Assembly (NCBI RefSeq): GCF_003999975.1
Contig: NZ_RJAC01000004.1
Span: 124,001-188,000 of the forward strand
Reading direction: 5' to 3'
Length of the DNA: 64,000 nt
Origin: Actinoplanes solisilvae
GTDB lineage: Bacteria; Actinomycetota; Actinomycetes; Mycobacteriales; Micromonosporaceae
Position numbers and translations under genes: made by a program
The notes under the pieces: model-generated
What the model saw: the letters and a program-made list of their open reading frames with translations, nothing else
The model's database searches: none
What the model was told of the DNA's origin: nothing
In this document: positions 33,543-42,052 of the stretch, in pieces
How the letters are laid out: each line of letters begins with the position of its first letter
How positions within the stretch are numbered: position 1 is the stretch's first letter

Positions 33543-34824
33543 AGTAGGTGTCCAGTCCCCTGTATTGCGAGATGGTCAGGCCCAGCGGGTTGGCGTGGTG
33601 TTCGGCGAAGCCGCGGGCGAGGCCGCGCACCACGTCGCCGACCGGTACGCCGCGAAGCAGTTCGCGGAAGAACTCGGCCGCGTACTTCCCGGCGAAGGAC
33701 GCGGGGATTTCGATCTGAGGCCCGATCAGGCAGTTGGCCTCGGCGTTGAGCAGGGCCAGTCCGAACGAATCGAGGTACATCGAGGACAGTTGTCCTCCCT
33801 CGCAGGCGTTGACGACCACGATCGGGCTGTGCGTGAGCGGGCGACCGGTCAGCCATTCCTCGAAGTGTGAGGTATAGATCTCGCGGCGATCGGTGAGCGC
33901 GATGAACGGCTGATCGTGGCCCGCCGGGTCGACGGTCCCGTGACAGTTGAAGTACATGATCTGGTCGTTGAAGTCCTGGTCGCGCAGGGCGCTGTCGAGT
34001 GCGGCGAAGTCGGCGCGCCAGCACGGCTGTATCCGCTCCGTGGGTTGCCGGCTCAGCAGCGCGCGCAGGGGCTCGATCACCGGAGGGTCCATCTCGTCGA
34101 TGGCCGTGTCGACGTTCAACCCGGCCCTGATGCCGCCGGTGGTGTCGAGTCGGTGCCGGAACGAGTCCGGCCGGTCGGAGAAGACGTGTTCGAGATGGTG
34201 CTGGTAGCCGAGGAAGCCCTCGAACGACCAGGGGCAGTCGTCGGCCACCATCGTCCCGCCGTCCGGGGGCACGTAGAGCATGTGCCAGGGGACGAAGACG
34301 TCGTCGCTGTGGATGGAAACGACCTGTGGCCCCGACATCAGGATCTCGACCAACCGTCGCCCTGCTGCGGCCAGCCTCGGTTCACCGGTCAGGAAGATCG
34401 CACGAAAGATGTCATTGCCGATGCGAGCCAGGTCGCGCATCGCGGCGTCCCATTCCGGTGATCCGCGATGGATCGACAGGTCGAACGAGGCTGCGAACCG
34501 GTGGCGCTTCAACATCGCGTCGTTGCCGGCCTGCACCATCAGGAACTTTGTCGTCCATGCCTGGCGCAGCCGGTTGACCAGTGCGAGCAGACGCCTGCTG
34601 TTGCCGGCGGTACGGCCGCCGACCGGGCCGCCACCGTCGTTGCCCAGCGCCTCACCCATCAGGCTGATCCGGCACCGTGTGTCGCTGTCGACGTCGAGTC
34701 TGATGAAGATGGTGCGTCGCAGCGGCACATGCGGTTGTTCGCCCGCTCGGTGGCCGGGCCGGGTGTCAGGTTCGTTGAGCCGGTTCTGCACCGTGCGCCG
34801 CATGCCCAGGTCGTCGGGGATCAA
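33448..34824 (-). CDS. CHAT-domain (caspase-like) protease
   Basis: A 458-residue caspase-HetF-associated-TPR type protease. The catalytic dyad is visible: His295 in IMYFNCHGTVDP and Cys341 in VVVNACEGG. The upstream motif VFVPWHMLYVP is typical of CHAT proteins. An N-terminal helical segment of about 160 residues precedes the fold. The start is a TTG at 34824 overlapping the STAND gene's stop (TTGA), so translation is coupled; ATG 34803 is an alternative. CHAT proteases next to STAND NTPases act as effectors in conflict and programmed-death-like systems. Confidence 0.85.
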   Translation of the reverse strand: MIPDDLGMRRTVQNRLNEPDTRPGHRAGEQPHVPLRRTIFIRLDVDSDTRCRISLMGEALGNDGGGPVGGRTAGNSRRLLALVNRLRQAWTTKFLMVQAGNDAMLKRHRFAASFDLSIHRGSPEWDAAMRDLARIGNDIFRAIFLTGEPRLAAAGRRLVEILMSGPQVVSIHSDDVFVPWHMLYVPPDGGTMVADDCPWSFEGFLGYQHHLEHVFSDRPDSFRHRLDTTGGIRAGLNVDTAIDEMDPPVIEPLRALLSRQPTERIQPCWRADFAALDSALRDQDFNDQIMYFNCHGTVDPAGHDQPFIALTDRREIYTSHFEEWLTGRPLTHSPIVVVNACEGGQLSSMYLDSFGLALLNAEANCLIGPQIEIPASFAGKYAAEFFRELLRGVPVGDVVRGLARGFAEHHANPLGLTISQYRGLDTYFDVSNSDDPDPTTQRVLLVRDDPVERQRAPA

Positions 34825-37757
34825 GCCGCGTCCTGTTGCGCACGTGCCACCGGGGGCAGACCGGTGGTGAACTCCTGAAGCAACACCCCGTCGGCCGGCG
34901 CGTACAACTGCACTTTCACCTGTACCCGGCCGGCACGGCGCGGCCGGATCTCATGGACGAGGTGCACGTCACCGTCGAGCCTGCCGAGGTCGATCGTTAC
35001 TCCCATCGGCCGTACGTCGGCGTCGGCCGAGCAGACCAGCACAGTGATCGTGTCGTTGGTGACGGCGCCCTGGTACCGGAGCAGGTGGGCGGCGGAGACC
35101 TCGACCCGCAGGGTTGCGGCCTGCCCCACGGTGGTCGGTATCTCTCGATCCAGATACGCCCGCACTGCTGTAGCCGACAGGATCTCCGGCTCGGCGGCGT
35201 CGAGCAGTTCTTCGACGTGATTGTTGGTCAGGGCTGCGATCTCGGCGACGGCCCGGTGGTCGTCGTGGGCGGCGAGAACGGTCGCGGCAGTGCGCAGATC
35301 GTCCATGGCCTGCTGCCGTTGGCCGCCTTGCAACCTGGTTTCGGCATGTGCGCGGCGCAGCACCGCGTCGAGGGGGTTTCCGGGTCGGGTGAGCCACGGG
35401 TCGACGTGGCTGCGTTGTCGCCGGGCCGCTTCGAGTTGGTTGGCGGCGGTGTCCGGCCGGCCCGCGGCCAGGTAGGCGCCGACCAGGATGCACCGCACCC
35501 TGATCTGGCCCGCGACGTCACCGAGTTGGTGGTGGTCGTGCAGGCTGCGGTGCCCCGAACGTACGGCGCGCCGTACGTCCGCGACGTCGCCGGTCTTGCG
35601 GTGGAACCTCGCCAGGTAGAGCCGTGACTGCCAGTAGCCGATGGTTGCGGCCCGGCGCAGGTCGCCGTGGTAGTCCCTTGCCGCTTCGGACAAGAACGTC
35701 TCGGCGGTGGCCCAGTCGTTCGCGATGGTCACGGCCTCGTCGCTGCGCGCCAGTGCCGTCCAGTAGCCGAGTTCGTCGTCGGGCGGCACCTGCCCGATGG
35801 GCGCCGGCGCACGGACCTCCGGGTCGGCCAGGAACCGCAAAGTTCGGATGAGAGGCAACATTTGTTCTCCGCGGGGAAGCTGACCGGCCAGTTCCTCCGC
35901 TCGAGCGAGCCGCCGGGCGGCTGCGCCGTGCTCCCCAGCGCGCAGATAGGCCTCGCCGCATCGTCGTTCCACCGTTACTCGCCGCGTGGCGAACCTGCCG
36001 GTGTGGCATCGCGACAGGGCTTCGGCGAAATCGTCGAACGCCGCACCGTACTGTTCCAGGGCTGTCCAGTAGGCGCCGCGGGCCAGGAGCACGTCGATGA
36101 CCGCTGCCTCACTGACCTGGTGCGCGGAGTCGATCCCACGGGTGAATCCGTCCAGGACGTCCCGCACCGCCACGCCCCGTGGCATGCACCCGCCGAGCCA
36201 GGACGCGATGCGGGCGCTCAGCGCATGGTCGCTTCGCTCGCGGGCCAGGCGTATCACGCGCAGCAGGTTGCTGTACTCCTCCCGCACCCACGCCTTCGCC
36301 TGGCCTTGGTTGGCGACCCTGGTCGCGAACAGGGCGTCCTGCGGCAGCCATCGGTCGGTGATGTCCGGACGGCCGACGGCAAAGTCCGGGTCGAGTTCCC
36401 GGATGACCCTCTCGGCGGCCTCGAGATAGGCCTCGTCCAAGCGTAGGCCGGCGCCGGTCGCGTCATCGGCGGGCTCGGCGAGAGACGCCGCAAGCTGCCG
36501 GGTAATCGGCGGGAGCTCATAACGGTCGATGGCCGTGACCTCGTCGCGTCCAGCGGCCAGAACCAGTTGAGCGGACGCCAGGTCGGCCAGAAGGTTCTCC
36601 GCTTCCGGCAGTTCGACCTCTGATGCGGGCCTCAACACCCAGGGAACGAAAGTGCGGCTACTGACGAACGCCAGCAGCCGAAACGCTTTCTGATGATCGG
36701 TGCTGAGCTGTCGGTACTCGCCGCTGAGCCGGTCGTGCAGGTCGCGGCTGGGGGCGTACAGCACCGTCTGCAGACCTCCGGGTTCCTGCAGACGGGCCGC
36801 CAAGCCGGGCAGCGAGTGTTGTCCCTGCATGGCGAGGTCGGCGGCTGCCCGCAGGGCCAGAGGGTGAGCACCGCAGGCATCGACGATCTCGGTCGCCGCG
36901 CCGAGGTCGAAATCGGGTCCTTGTGCGAGTGCGGCGGCGAGCAGGTCGAGGCCGTCGTCCGGCGTCAGCGGCCCGATCTGCAACGATCGTGCGCCGAAAG
37001 CAGGGCTCAGGTCCCGCCGGCTGGTGACCACGACCGTGCAGCGGGACTCGCTGGGCATCAACTCCCGCAGCTGAGCCTGATCGCGGGCCGCGTCCAGCAC
37101 GATCAGCATCCGCTTGCCGCGGGTCAGCACTCGGAACAGCCATGCCCTTTCCGCGGTGGAGTCGGGGATGAGCTCGACGTCCCAGCCCAGCGCGGAGAGG
37201 AAGCTGTGCAGGACCTGCCCCGGTGGGCGGGCCGTGCCGGCGACACCGAGGTTGGAGTACAACTGGCCGTCGGGGTAGCCGCTCTTGATGGCGTGTGCGA
37301 GCGTCTGCGCAACCGCCGTCTTGCCAATCCCGGCCATGCCGTGCAGGAAGATCACCACTGGTGCGCCGGCCTGGCCAGCTCGTTGCCGATCGCGCCATCG
37401 TTCGTGCCGTTCCTGAAGGTTTGCGAGCTCTGTAGCTCGTCCTCGGAAGGTGCTGTTGCTCGGGGGCAGCTGTGCCGGCACCGGCTGAACGAGGGTCTCG
37501 GTGTAGGACTTCCACTGTGCGGCGGGGGACTCGGCCGAGCGGCCGGTGTGCGAGCGACGCCGTGCGGCGACGGCCCGGGCGCCGATGCCGGCGCTGAGCG
37601 CCGCGGCGACGCCGGTCAGCACGGCGGCCGCCGGAGTCGCGTTCGGTCCGACGCTGATCAAGCCGGCCGCGGTACTGGCCGTCAGGGTCAGCAGGGCGGC
37701 GAGCCAGCCGGGGCGTGGAAGGCGCGGGCGACGCTGCGAGAAGGACGAGACGGACAT
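34821..37757 (-). CDS. STAND NTPase (NB-ARC-like) with TPR repeats, membrane-anchored (gene 2)
   Basis: A 978-residue protein. Two N-terminal hydrophobic segments (about 17-35 and 42-65) anchor it. The nucleotide switch follows: Walker A HGMAGIGKT at 139-147, Walker B MLIVLDAA at 217-224, sensor TVVVTSR at 241-247, then a winged-helix region. The C-terminal half is TPR-like helices, and the last 100 residues look beta-rich (DLGRLDGDVHLVHEIRPRRA). The ATG 37757 lies 1 bp after the upstream STAND gene's stop. The architecture is that of a signal-sensing switch that oligomerises on binding a trigger and then activates a partner, here most simply the CHAT protease. Confidence 0.88.
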   Translation of the reverse strand: MSVSSFSQRRPRLPRPGWLAALLTLTASTAAGLISVGPNATPAAAVLTGVAAALSAGIGARAVAARRRSHTGRSAESPAAQWKSYTETLVQPVPAQLPPSNSTFRGRATELANLQERHERWRDRQRAGQAGAPVVIFLHGMAGIGKTAVAQTLAHAIKSGYPDGQLYSNLGVAGTARPPGQVLHSFLSALGWDVELIPDSTAERAWLFRVLTRGKRMLIVLDAARDQAQLRELMPSESRCTVVVTSRRDLSPAFGARSLQIGPLTPDDGLDLLAAALAQGPDFDLGAATEIVDACGAHPLALRAAADLAMQGQHSLPGLAARLQEPGGLQTVLYAPSRDLHDRLSGEYRQLSTDHQKAFRLLAFVSSRTFVPWVLRPASEVELPEAENLLADLASAQLVLAAGRDEVTAIDRYELPPITRQLAASLAEPADDATGAGLRLDEAYLEAAERVIRELDPDFAVGRPDITDRWLPQDALFATRVANQGQAKAWVREEYSNLLRVIRLARERSDHALSARIASWLGGCMPRGVAVRDVLDGFTRGIDSAHQVSEAAVIDVLLARGAYWTALEQYGAAFDDFAEALSRCHTGRFATRRVTVERRCGEAYLRAGEHGAAARRLARAEELAGQLPRGEQMLPLIRTLRFLADPEVRAPAPIGQVPPDDELGYWTALARSDEAVTIANDWATAETFLSEAARDYHGDLRRAATIGYWQSRLYLARFHRKTGDVADVRRAVRSGHRSLHDHHQLGDVAGQIRVRCILVGAYLAAGRPDTAANQLEAARRQRSHVDPWLTRPGNPLDAVLRRAHAETRLQGGQRQQAMDDLRTAATVLAAHDDHRAVAEIAALTNNHVEELLDAAEPEILSATAVRAYLDREIPTTVGQAATLRVEVSAAHLLRYQGAVTNDTITVLVCSADADVRPMGVTIDLGRLDGDVHLVHEIRPRRAGRVQVKVQLYAPADGVLLQEFTTGLPPVARAQQDAA

Positions 37758-37758
37758 G

Positions 37759-40032
37759 TCACAGACCCACCGTGTGCCGTGTGGCCGACGACGCGGCCTG
37801 GTCACGACCGATGCCGGCCGCCTGTCGCATCTGGGCCGTCACGAGACGGAGCGAGGTCCGCCAATAGCGTTGCCCGGTTTTGAGCTGCTTGGCTCGGCGT
37901 AGCGCGTCCGCGGCCTCCGGCAGGGAACCGACGGCGAGATGCACACTGGCCAGATCTGCCGCGGCGTGCCCCTCGATGAACCTATCTCCACAATTGCGGA
38001 ACGTCTCGAGGGCGTCCTCGATGACGGTCCGCGCGGACTCAAGTTCTTCGGCGCCGACATGGATCCGACCCAGAAGCAGCCGGCAGTGCCCGGTGCCGTA
38101 GCGGTGCCGGATGCCGGTGAATCCCGCCAGTGCGTTCATCACCAGCTCACGTGCTTGTTCGGGTTGGCCGGCCCGCAGGCGCAGTTGGGCCTCGCGGTAG
38201 TCGATCCAGTGACGCCACAGCATGAAGCCGGTTCTGTCCGCGGCCGAGCGCGCCTCGACGAACTGCCGCTCGGCCTGTTCCCATTGTTTGAGCACGGTGC
38301 TGGTCATGGCCTCGGCGAGCAGGATCCGGGGTTGGTAGCGAATACCGCCGTCGCTGCGTTGCCCGGCCAGCATCCTTGCTTCTCCGGTGTGTTCCAGGGC
38401 CCGCTCGGGCCGGCCGCCGAGGCGGTCCACCAACGCCAACTCGACCAGGATGCGAATCCGTTCCGGTTGATCCTCGGCCTTGGCGGCCTCGTTCAGCGCC
38501 TCTGACAGGTTCGCCTCGGCGACGTCGAGCTGCCGGACACGACGCTGGATATGACCCATCACCCGCAACACCCGCGCCCGGATTCCTGGGTCGTCGTACT
38601 GCCAGGCGTCATCGGCGAGATCGACGACCTCGTCGGTGCCACCGAGTTCGGCACGCAACTCCGCGAGCAGGGCCAACGCGCGGCCGGTTCGCAACGGGTC
38701 TGCGCTGACACGCGCGCTGACGAGCAGATCACGCACGTTGACGTCGGCCGCGACAAGGTCTCCTTTGTCGAGCAGGCCGTAGGTGTGGATCTGTTGTTCG
38801 TCCAACGGGTCGCGGTCCGGCTGCGGCTGCGACCCGGCCGTGGTGTCGACGCCGGCGCGGAGCCGGGCGAAGTCCTGCACCTGCTCGACGGTCTGGTAGA
38901 CCGGCACACCAGCCGCGTCCGTGGTGTACCGGTCCACGAACTGGTTCGCCGACAGTCGGTCGGCCAGCGACCGCGCCTGTTCCTCGTCCAGATCCGTTTC
39001 CCGGGCCAGCTCCCGCGGTTCGAATCGCCGCGACAGGCGTCCCAGACTGAGTACCGCAGCCTGATCACCTTCGGTGAGCAGCCGATAGCTGACCTCCAGT
39101 GCCCACCCGCGCGGGTCAGGCCTGGCCACGCCCGCATCGGTTCGCGACACCACCATCGACATGTCCGCCGACGGACGCGCGACCAACGCCTGGCCGGTCA
39201 TCTGCAGCGCCTGTGGGATCCCGGCGCAGGCCTGGGCGAGAGCCACAGCGGCCCCCTGACTCTCTTCCACACGCTGTTCACCGACGATGTTCGCCAGTAG
39301 CTCGACCGCGTCACTGTCCGACAGCGAGTCGAGAGGCCTTGACAGGTGGGGGCCGAGCTCGGCGGGCGCGTGCTGTGACGTGATCACCGTGGCGGACGCG
39401 GGCCCGGGCGGTATCACCGCGCGCGGATCGATGCCGTAGACGTCGTCGAGCACGACCAGCAGCTTCTTCGACGCCGACAGCCGCTGAAACGCGAGCCGGC
39501 ACGCGTCCAGTCCGGACGGCATCCTGTCGGTGGGGTGGCCGAGCGCTTTGAGGAAGCGCTTCAGCGTGTTGTGCACGACCTTCTCGGGGTTGCCGCCGCG
39601 TCCGTCCAGGGTGGCGTACAGCTGCCCGTCAGGGAACTCGGCGGCAATGCGATGGGCGACATGCAGGGCGAATGCGGTCTTGCCGATCCCTGGTGGTCCG
39701 GAGACGACCACCAGGCGTTGGTCGGTGGTCGCGGACGCGCGGAGATAGGCCACAGCCTCGTCGACCTTGCTGCTGCGCCCGAGGAAGAGCGGCGGAACTG
39801 CCGGCAGCTCCTGCGGGACCGGCATGTCGCCCCTGCGGACGGCGAACCATCCGCTCACCACCACTCCGACGATGCCGACGGCATATCCTGCGAGCAGGCC
39901 GAGCCACCCGAGCGGCTCGTCGCCATTGCCGGCGGACGACACAACCCACGCGGCCACAACCGGCATGAGCAACATCAGGATCGTCAGCAGCCCCGGGGCC
40001 CGCCGGCGAACGCTTCCCGGTCTCTGCCGCAC
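37759..40032 (-). CDS. STAND NTPase (NB-ARC-like) with TPR repeats, membrane-anchored (gene 1)
   Basis: A 757-residue protein starting at GTG 40032 behind a GAGGTGG-like site. Two hydrophobic helices (about 13-32 and 41-64) open it. Walker A is GPPGIGKT at 112-119, Walker B LLVVLDDV at 191-198, sensor-like ATVITSQ near 214-220, and the GIPQAL motif of the ARC2/winged-helix junction is near 269-275. The C-terminal 350 residues are TPR-like repeats. It is the first gene of the operon STAND-STAND-CHAT-hydrolase. It differs from gene 2 over most of its length, so the two may sense different triggers or form a hetero-oligomer. Confidence 0.88.
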   Translation of the reverse strand: MRQRPGSVRRRAPGLLTILMLLMPVVAAWVVSSAGNGDEPLGWLGLLAGYAVGIVGVVVSGWFAVRRGDMPVPQELPAVPPLFLGRSSKVDEAVAYLRASATTDQRLVVVSGPPGIGKTAFALHVAHRIAAEFPDGQLYATLDGRGGNPEKVVHNTLKRFLKALGHPTDRMPSGLDACRLAFQRLSASKKLLVVLDDVYGIDPRAVIPPGPASATVITSQHAPAELGPHLSRPLDSLSDSDAVELLANIVGEQRVEESQGAAVALAQACAGIPQALQMTGQALVARPSADMSMVVSRTDAGVARPDPRGWALEVSYRLLTEGDQAAVLSLGRLSRRFEPRELARETDLDEEQARSLADRLSANQFVDRYTTDAAGVPVYQTVEQVQDFARLRAGVDTTAGSQPQPDRDPLDEQQIHTYGLLDKGDLVAADVNVRDLLVSARVSADPLRTGRALALLAELRAELGGTDEVVDLADDAWQYDDPGIRARVLRVMGHIQRRVRQLDVAEANLSEALNEAAKAEDQPERIRILVELALVDRLGGRPERALEHTGEARMLAGQRSDGGIRYQPRILLAEAMTSTVLKQWEQAERQFVEARSAADRTGFMLWRHWIDYREAQLRLRAGQPEQARELVMNALAGFTGIRHRYGTGHCRLLLGRIHVGAEELESARTVIEDALETFRNCGDRFIEGHAAADLASVHLAVGSLPEAADALRRAKQLKTGQRYWRTSLRLVTAQMRQAAGIGRDQAASSATRHTVGL

Positions 40033-40141
40033 CCACCCACCTCAGCTCCGACGGCCTGTGCACCTTGTCTCATGTCAGGATGCCTGAGACGGGACGGGCA
40101 ATCGAGGTGCTGTCACCTTCGGTACTCGAAGTTGGCATCCC

Positions 40142-40151
40142 GGACATGTCC
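40142..40151. promoter_or_regulatory. Palindrome GGACATGTCC upstream of the STAND operon
   Basis: A perfect 10-bp palindrome 110 bp upstream of the first STAND gene. A weaker repeat GTCTCA-N12-TGAGAC lies nearer at about 40067-40090. Either could regulate the operon. No gene is supported in 40033-40371. Confidence 0.35.
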
Positions 40152-40371
40152 AACCGTCGATTCGGAATTCCCGATGACCATGCGGGGCCGAGTCCGTCTA
40201 TCAGCGACGATCGCGCTGCGCCACGATTCCGGCACGCAGCGCGGATCACCCGGCAGAAGTACAGCGCTGTCAGATATCGGCGGAGGGGGATCGGTCCGCC
40301 CGGTCCGCCCGGTGCGCCGCGCACGCCGACAGGATCTTCGTGCCGATCGACGCCGGCCAACTCACCAGTGG

Positions 40372-40884
40372 TCAGGAGGCCAGGCGGGTCGCTACGTCGG
40401 TGGTGAAGGCGATCACCTCGGGGCTCGGGGCGGCGGTGACGCTGACGAGCAGGTTGCTGACTCGGAAGTAGATGCGGTCCTCCCAGCGGTACGCCTCCTC
40501 GCCGACGCTGGGCAGGGCCTTGAGGCCCAGCGGGCTCAGTTCCTTCAGCTTGTTCGACGCGGCGGCCGGAGCGTCGCCGCGTGAGGGCTTGACCACCACG
40601 TAGGAGACGGTGACCGTGGTGGGGCCGCGCAGTTCGCAGTTGTTGCCGGCGTCCTGGGTGAGCTGGTAGCCGGGGCCCAGTTTGGCCGCGCTGGCCTCGA
40701 CCGTCGCGCACGCCGGCGGTTCGGCCGAGAACTTGCCCCTGTCGTCGAAGGCGCCGGCCAGCGCGGCGGCCAGGGTTCCGCCGCCGAGCACGGCGACGGC
40801 CAGCACGACGATGAGCAGGATCCGGGCGCGGCGGCGACCGAGTTCTTCAGGGGGCGTGGGGGTGAGGGTTTGCACGGGGGCCAA
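40372..40884 (-). CDS. Membrane-anchored secreted protein
   Basis: A 170-residue protein with a cytosolic proline-rich start, one transmembrane helix (about 22-46, ILLIVVLAVAVLGGGTLAAA) and an extracellular domain of about 120 residues with two cysteines (PPACATVEA; GNNCELRG) likely to form a disulphide. It resembles DUF3558-like actinobacterial cell-envelope proteins, though I am not sure. Start TTG 40884 or GTG 40875. It follows the DUF2255 gene by 2 bp and is probably co-transcribed with it. Confidence 0.65.
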   Translation of the reverse strand: MAPVQTLTPTPPEELGRRRARILLIVVLAVAVLGGGTLAAALAGAFDDRGKFSAEPPACATVEASAAKLGPGYQLTQDAGNNCELRGPTTVTVSYVVVKPSRGDAPAAASNKLKELSPLGLKALPSVGEEAYRWEDRIYFRVSNLLVSVTAAPSPEVIAFTTDVATRLAS

Positions 40885-40886
40885 TC

Positions 40887-41207
40887 CTAGAGAGCGGGCC
40901 GTAACCGCAGCGTCGTGTCCGCGGCCGCGTCGGTGATCATGGAAGCGTCTCCGTATTTGGCCTGGTAGGCGGCGTCGATCTCGGCGCGCAGGCCGGTGAA
41001 CTCCGTGACGGTGACGTCGGCCTCCAGGCCAGGAACGCTGATGTGGGCCAAGCCGGTGGCGACGGCGTGGCCGTACCAGCCGGTGTCGCGCCGGTACCAG
41101 GTGCGCACGTACACCTCGTCCCCGACACGAACGACCCAGATCGGGCGCGGGATCCTCAGCTCGCGGGCGGCACCGATCAGTTCCAGCGCCTCGGCGGGCC
41201 AGGTCAT
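40887..41207 (-). CDS. DUF2255 family protein
   Basis: A 106-residue protein with the family pattern PIWVVRVGDEVYVRTWYRR, then GWYGHAVATGLAHI and AYQAKYGD. The fold is nitroreductase- or PPOX-barrel-like and the function is not established. Its ATG overlaps the TetR stop codon (ATGA), so the regulator and this gene are translationally coupled. Confidence 0.8.
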   Translation of the reverse strand: MTWPAEALELIGAARELRIPRPIWVVRVGDEVYVRTWYRRDTGWYGHAVATGLAHISVPGLEADVTVTEFTGLRAEIDAAYQAKYGDASMITDAAADTTLRLRPAL

Positions 41208-41758
41208 CGCAGGCCGGCGATCAGCACCGAGACCAGTTTCCGCGCGTCGTAGCGATCGTCGTTCTCCGCCCCGATGCACAGATTCCCGACGCCGCGCATC
41301 AGCGTCACCGCGTCCACGTCCGTCCTGATCTGCCCCGCCGCGCCCGCCGCGGCCAGCAGTGCCCCGCACACCGGCACCAGCCGGTCGAGGAAGTAGGCGT
41401 GCAGCGTCTCGAAGCCGGCCTGGTCGGAGCGCAGGACGCCGGCCAGGCCGTGCTTGGTCACCAGGAAGTCGACGAAAAGGTCGATCCAACTGCGCAGAGC
41501 CGCGTACGGGGTCACGCCCGATTCCAGCAGCGCGGGCCCGGCCGCCGCGCAGGCTTCGACCTGGTGGCGGTACACGGCGACGATCAGGTCGGCGCGGGTG
41601 GGGAAGTGCCGGTAGATCGTGCCCGTTCCGACGCCGGCGCGGGCGGCGATGTCGCGTACGGGTGCTTCGACCCCGGCGGCGACGAACACGGCGGCGGCCG
41701 CGTCGAGCAGCGATTCCTCGTTGCGCCGCGCGTCGGCCCGCTTGATCCGTTCGTTCAC
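41204..41758 (-). CDS. TetR-family transcriptional regulator
   Basis: A 184-residue repressor with HTH at about 12-60 (SLLDAAAAVFVAAGVEAPVR; DIAARAGVGTGTIYRHFPTR) and a TetR_C_33-like ligand domain. The GTG at 41758 is preferred because two operator-like repeats (41789-41803 and 41813-41825) lie just upstream; an ATG at 41806 would put the start inside them. It leads an operon with DUF2255 and a membrane protein and probably autoregulates. Confidence 0.82.
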   Translation of the reverse strand: MNERIKRADARRNEESLLDAAAAVFVAAGVEAPVRDIAARAGVGTGTIYRHFPTRADLIVAVYRHQVEACAAAGPALLESGVTPYAALRSWIDLFVDFLVTKHGLAGVLRSDQAGFETLHAYFLDRLVPVCGALLAAAGAAGQIRTDVDAVTLMRGVGNLCIGAENDDRYDARKLVSVLIAGLR

Positions 41759-41788
41759 GAGGTCCGAGCATACTGGCCGGCGGGCAAA

Positions 41789-41825
41789 CGGAACAAGGTT
41801 CCGCATGTTGGTGGAACACGGTTCC
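41789..41825. promoter_or_regulatory. Two TetR operators, CGGAAC-AAG-GTTCCG and GGAAC-ACG-GTTCC
   Basis: Two copies of the same palindrome (centres about 23 bp apart, roughly two helical turns) lie between the TetR start and a divergent open frame. Spacing and similarity fit cooperative binding by two TetR dimers. Confidence 0.7.
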
Positions 41826-41848
41826 GTCCGCATCCGAGGGAGACCCCG

Positions 41849-42005
41849 ATGATCGTGTCGATCAAGCCGGTACGCCCGGGCAAGACAGACGTACGGATCG
41901 CCACGATCCAGCAGGTCACCACCGACTATCCGCGCCACGTGCTCGCCGGCCGGAAGTGGACCCGGTGCAGCCGGTCGGCGGCCGGGTCGGACTGCGCGGT
42001 TAGTT
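41849..42005 (+). other. Orphan gene start facing the TetR operators
   Basis: An ATG at 41849 with GAGGGAG upstream opens a frame reading MIVSIKPVRPGKTDVRIATI and then KWTRCSRSA, in the place where a TetR target gene is expected. Homology-like sequence fades after about 45 codons and the frame then runs in phase into the SpoIIE phosphatase. It may be the truncated 5' end of a lost target gene, or an extended N-terminus of the phosphatase. Confidence 0.3.
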
Positions 42006-42052
42006 GCCGCACGTCAACCATCCGGTGGATACTGGCGGCCGCTGCTGGGGGG

